NCBI RefSeq assembly: GCF_026339995.1
Contig: NZ_JAPEPT010000002.1
Span: 793,001 to 857,000, forward strand
Direction of reading: 5' to 3'
Origin: Streptomyces sp. NBC_01481
GTDB lineage: Bacteria > Actinomycetota > Actinomycetes > Streptomycetales > Streptomycetaceae
DNA: 64,000 nucleotides
Every line of letters begins with the position of its first letter. Position 1 is the stretch's first letter. A program made the position numbers and the translations under genes. Positions 62,101 to 64,000 of this stretch are shown one piece after another. The notes under the pieces were generated by a model that had not been told where the DNA came from, did not search any database, and saw only the letters and a program-made list of their open reading frames with translations.

Positions 62101-62969
62101 ATCTCGGCCGTCAGCCGCTCGGTCGTCTGCGCCAGCTCCGCCGCGTGCTGCTCCGCCTGCTCCTCGTAGGGGCGCCGGTCGGTGAAGGTCATCACCGCGC
62201 CGACGAGCTGGTCCCCGTCCCGTACCGGCGCGGTCGTCAGATCGACCGACACCTTCGAACCGTTCTTCGTCCACAGCACCTGCCCGCGCACCCGGTGCTT
62301 GCGACCGGACTTGAGGGTGTCCGCGAGCGGCGACCCCTCGTACGGGAAGGGCTCGCCGTCCGCGCGCGAGTGCAGGATCAGCGGATGCAGCTCCTGGCCG
62401 CCTAGGTCGCTAGCCCGGAACCCGAGGATCTGCGCGGCGGCCGGATTGACCAGGACGACGCGCCCATCCGTGTCCGTACCGACGACACCCTCGGACGCGG
62501 CCCGCAGGATCATCTCGGTCTGGCGCTGCGAACGCGCCAGCTCCGCCTCGGTGTCCACGGTCCCCGACAGATCACGCACGACGAGCATCAGCAGCTCGTC
62601 ACCGGTGTAGCCGCCGCCGTACGAGTCGTACGCCTCGCGCCCGTCCTCGAGGCTCGCGCTGGTGACCTCGACCGGGAACTCACTGCCGTCCGTGCGCCGC
62701 GCGATCATCCGGGCGGGCTTGGTGCGTCCCCGCTCGTCGGCCGCCTCGGGCCGTCGCATCGAGCCCGGGATCAGCCGGGAGTCGAAGGAGGGCAGCAGAT
62801 CGAGCAGCCCGCGCCCGACGAGTGCGGTGCCCGCGCTCTCGAAGAGTTCGAGGGCGATGGTGTTGGCGTTGACGACTGTGCCATTGCAGTTGACGAGCAC
62901 GAGCCCGTCCGGGAGCGCGTCGAGTATGGCTGCGAGACGAGCAGCGCCTCGGGATGGCCTGCTGCTCAC
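59106..62969 (-). CDS. Large PAS/degenerate kinase/receiver sensor protein
   Basis: 1287 residues. Two PAS domains (about 5-130 and 145-260) are followed by a heptad coiled coil (TTERLTAEIAETTERLTAEL). The kinase dimerisation box reads LGESLRGPLEEL (near 336): the phospho-acceptor His of SHELRTPL is missing. A weak HATPase (about 360-530) follows. A 500-residue Pro/Ala/Gln-rich linker carries seven GRRR/GRRAR-type basic motifs. Two receiver-like domains (about 1050-1150, 1160-1287) end it; the second has the Asp in VVMDLMQVRRRR. It may sense and scaffold instead of autophosphorylating. Confidence 0.85.
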   Translation of the reverse strand: MSSRPSRGAARLAAILDALPDGLVLVNCNGTVVNANTIALELFESAGTALVGRGLLDLLPSFDSRLIPGSMRRPEAADERGRTKPARMIARRTDGSEFPVEVTSASLEDGREAYDSYGGGYTGDELLMLVVRDLSGTVDTEAELARSQRQTEMILRAASEGVVGTDTDGRVVLVNPAAAQILGFRASDLGGQELHPLILHSRADGEPFPYEGSPLADTLKSGRKHRVRGQVLWTKNGSKVSVDLTTAPVRDGDQLVGAVMTFTDRRPYEEQAEQHAAELAQTTERLTAEIAETTERLTAELADKSERYAAEIEERTDRFEELAARHAQLTAVLGESLRGPLEELRAELGTLAADPAGQLWPEANQILHHLAAGYARMTTLVDNVLSYQRLDTGAEELHKAKVLLDEVVAAGVEGAIELIGPGRAQFAVHSPPIEAEVDAGRLATALAHLVADVAGVDSTGKARVVPGGGYVDSTVVVAAAQRGDVVRIEVRGPFAGGDPVHEPIVRGIVRAHGGVLQTHEVPGMSGSAYVLEVPLGEGSGTVTAPPAPDPEAGVLAVPEQKASPATTGGGGRRRARRASTDAFLESPVAVEDPATQPTGRRRGHAGEPQREQTPAQESGEGSGSGSGGTGRRRGRPSPAEQAVAVAAGAAPRPSEGSVVTAAEGAASTGRAALGQTVPPQGVPVDPHGTGPSGRRALRPDGGMPQLPAAPTATAAPAAAPAPTAGRRARRALATAPAEVEAGRTAFALPPAEADRIPPSAGEADASLPGRHDAVATEPGTQHHTPPQQHPEPTGRRRARQGAQPLPEETPEPSAVQPVTQPVAQPVTQPVAEPAVQPDWAENGTAGRGLAALVSDDSTGHHAAVVDEAAQPPAPAPAQSPALSPGQTVAAAGSVSMPLPVPADGPATSRAAQPLPAAQPLPAEAPVPAEAPVPADASQGRAFSVRTLGQGVPFSQQITEKQNQTLGSGRRRKLATPPDGERSESSARQHPQGPAQTGSLMPAERTEGRAYAIGAPDEGAEGPEPLDGPGGAVEVANRPQPQPVDDELPPEPLDNPRRLLVWPAPDVSTQQALSDRGYRPVVVHSREEVDAQIAAFPAALFVDPLTGPITRTALQSLRQAAVAAEVPVLVTAGLGQATREAAYGADPAVLLKALAPRDSEQHPPRVLLIEEHEEIALALSATLERRGMQVARAGADTDAVTLASQMRPNLVVMDLMQVRRRRAGIIDWLRANGQLNRTPLVVYTSAGLDRAELPRLSSGETVLFLAERSTSSEVQARIVDLLAKIGTN

Positions 62970-63138
62970 GACGACGGTTCCTCCCTGACCTACTGCATGG
63001 TGCGGACGGCCGGTCCCATACTGCCCCTCGGGCTTCAGCCTGTCACTGGAGGGAGTCTAAAGGCAGCGGATGTGCGGGAGGCGGCGGATGAGGGGGAGCT
63101 CTCACCAAGGTTGTGTGCACACGGCCTACGCCCTGGGC

Positions 63139-63579
63139 CTATGACCTGGTGTTCGGCAGTACGGGCTCCATCATGTGCCATCGCGAGATTTCGCAGCCGT
63201 TGGTCCGGCTGAAGGTGGCGTCCACCTGCCGACCCTGCCAGGTGCCGGTGATGTGCGCGATCTCGTCACCACCCATCTGCTCCGTACACATCTGGTCCTG
63301 CGGCACCGGCGCGAACGGGTCCTCCCCCTGCAGCGCCAACTCGTCCAGCCGGTCGCAGGCGTCCTGCGCCGCCGGGTGGTCCCCGCCGGTGGGCCCGCAC
63401 CGAAGCACGTACATCCCGTCGGTCCGCGCGGTGTCGGACACGGTCACGGTCATCTCGTCCTCGGCCGGCGCGGACAGCAGCGGCAACGGCAGCGGAAGGG
63501 ACGAGGCCCCGGCGGCGGGGATGGCGGCGGCCAGCGCGGCGGCGGAGGCGGTTGCGATGAGGACGATGCGGCGCAGCAT
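63139..63579 (-). CDS. Subtilisin-inhibitor-like (SSI family) secreted protein
   Basis: 146 residues. A signal peptide (IVLIATASAAALAAAIPAAGA) is followed by the SSI fold: RCGPTGGDHPAAQDAC and MCTEQMGGDEIAH to WQGRQVDATFSRTNGCE, with four conserved Cys. In authentic SSI the loop CPMVYDPV holds the protease-reactive Met. Here it reads CTEQMGGDE without the bracketing prolines, so inhibitory specificity is altered or lost. ATG 63579. Confidence 0.85.
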   Translation of the reverse strand: MLRRIVLIATASAAALAAAIPAAGASSLPLPLPLLSAPAEDEMTVTVSDTARTDGMYVLRCGPTGGDHPAAQDACDRLDELALQGEDPFAPVPQDQMCTEQMGGDEIAHITGTWQGRQVDATFSRTNGCEISRWHMMEPVLPNTRS

Positions 63580-63680
63580 GGAAACTCCTGGAGCTCGAGA
63601 GTCACGGTTCCGTCCGGGGCCCGGGGCCCCGGCATCTTTAACGCTCCGTGGGCCGCGGCGTTGCGCAACCGGAGAAGCGC

Positions 63681-63708
63681 TTTGCTCTGTGGCCCGCGCG
63701 CCTAGTAC
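63681..63708 (+). promoter_or_regulatory. Promoter of tRNA-Ser(GCT)
   Basis: TTTGCT (63681-63686) and TAGTAC (63703-63708) are separated by 16 bp, 78 bases before the tRNA. Confidence 0.4.
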
Positions 63709-63785
63709 CGTGGACAGCGATTGGTGACACCCCACCGGGCTGTGTCATCATCTGCACGCACCACTCGCGCCCGCGCGGGTGAGCT

Positions 63786-63876
63786 GGAGGCGTCGCCTAG
63801 TCCGGTCTATGGCGCCGCACTGCTAATGCGGTTTGGGTCTTAAAGCCCATCGAGGGTTCAAATCCCTCCGCCTCCG
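63786..63876 (+). tRNA. tRNA-Ser (anticodon GCT)
   Basis: 91 nt: acceptor GGAGGCG pairs CGCCTCC, anticodon loop CTGCTAA, long variable arm, T arm GAGGG-TTCAAAT-CCCTC. CCA is encoded at 63877-63879. It reads AGC and AGU. Confidence 0.97.
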
Positions 63877-63887
63877 CCAGTTGATCA

Positions 63888-63919
63888 CCGAAGCCCCGTC
63901 CTGATGGCCGGGGCTTCGG
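63888..63919 (+). terminator. Terminator after tRNA-Ser(GCT)
   Basis: CCGAAGCCCCG (63888-63898) pairs with CGGGGCTTCGG (63909-63919) around a 10-nt loop. Confidence 0.85.
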
Positions 63920-64000
63920 TCGTTCACGGCTGCTTCGCGGGGGCGATTCAGGGGCGTTTCTGCGGCGTTTTCGCAGGTCAGGCAGGATGTGCTTAACGGA

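Noticed and set aside
60387-62405. Long plus-strand frame antisense to the sensor gene
   Set aside because: Arg/Pro/Gly-rich shadow of the low-complexity linker.

Overview
The window is high-GC actinobacterial DNA with the codon bias, GTG starts, short intergenic gaps and 4-bp gene overlaps typical of Streptomyces. Gene content and order (hisC, cydA-cydB-cydCD, two HAD phosphatases, serS, pheA, a DyP peroxidase with a copper relay, an HtrA-type protease) match my recollection of the core region of Streptomyces chromosomes not far from oriC. A perfect parS palindrome and several clusters of DnaA boxes in intergenic DNA support an origin-proximal position. No species is claimed.

Layout. 1-2.3 kb: a truncated metallophosphoesterase and a LacI regulator. 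2.7-10.5 kb: hisC, then the cytochrome bd operon cydA-cydB-cydCD behind an exact Rex operator. 10.6-13.6 kb: an M23 peptidase, a HAD phosphatase and an LLM flavin oxidoreductase. 13.6-18.9 kb, all minus strand: a broken kptA, a MerR regulator and a three-gene overlapping operon (M24 peptidase-like, alpha/beta-hydrolase/SDR fusion, metal-dependent hydrolase). 19.1-22.7 kb: a four-gene ABC exporter operon. 23.1-26.7 kb: HAD phosphatase, serS and pheA, with a cluster of DnaA boxes between serS and pheA. 26.9-32.9 kb: an extracytoplasmic copper and peroxidase operon (YcnI, Sco, PCu(A)C, CopC-CopD, DyP). 33.1-43.4 kb: signalling and housekeeping genes (two HATPase proteins, an X-Pro aminopeptidase, a PP2C phosphatase, a primase-like protein, a SEC-C protein, a glycerophosphodiesterase, HtrA).

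43.5-51.5 kb follows a tRNA-Ser gene and looks accessory: small membrane proteins, a decayed formylglycine-generating-enzyme fragment, a GntR/membrane pair, a carboxymuconolactone-decarboxylase-like protein, an MBL hydrolase, a primase/polymerase-like protein and a small secreted protein. 51.6-56.4 kb is a tight five-gene operon with the same protein set as the mycobacterial igr steroid side-chain operon (two acyl-CoA dehydrogenases, MaoC-DUF35, MaoC, Ltp2-like). A SigE-family sigma factor and an acyl-CoA synthetase follow. The last genes are a 1287-residue PAS/receiver sensor that lacks the phospho-acceptor histidine, an SSI-like secreted protein and a second tRNA-Ser.

How they work together. 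CydABCD gives redox-controlled high-affinity respiration. The copper operon delivers copper to periplasm-facing enzymes and exports a haem peroxidase. The igr-like operon with the acyl-CoA ligase forms a lipid or steroid side-chain beta-oxidation module. The parS site and DnaA-box clusters place chromosome-maintenance signals inside and between metabolic genes. I see no CRISPR array, insertion sequence, phage gene set or integrase.
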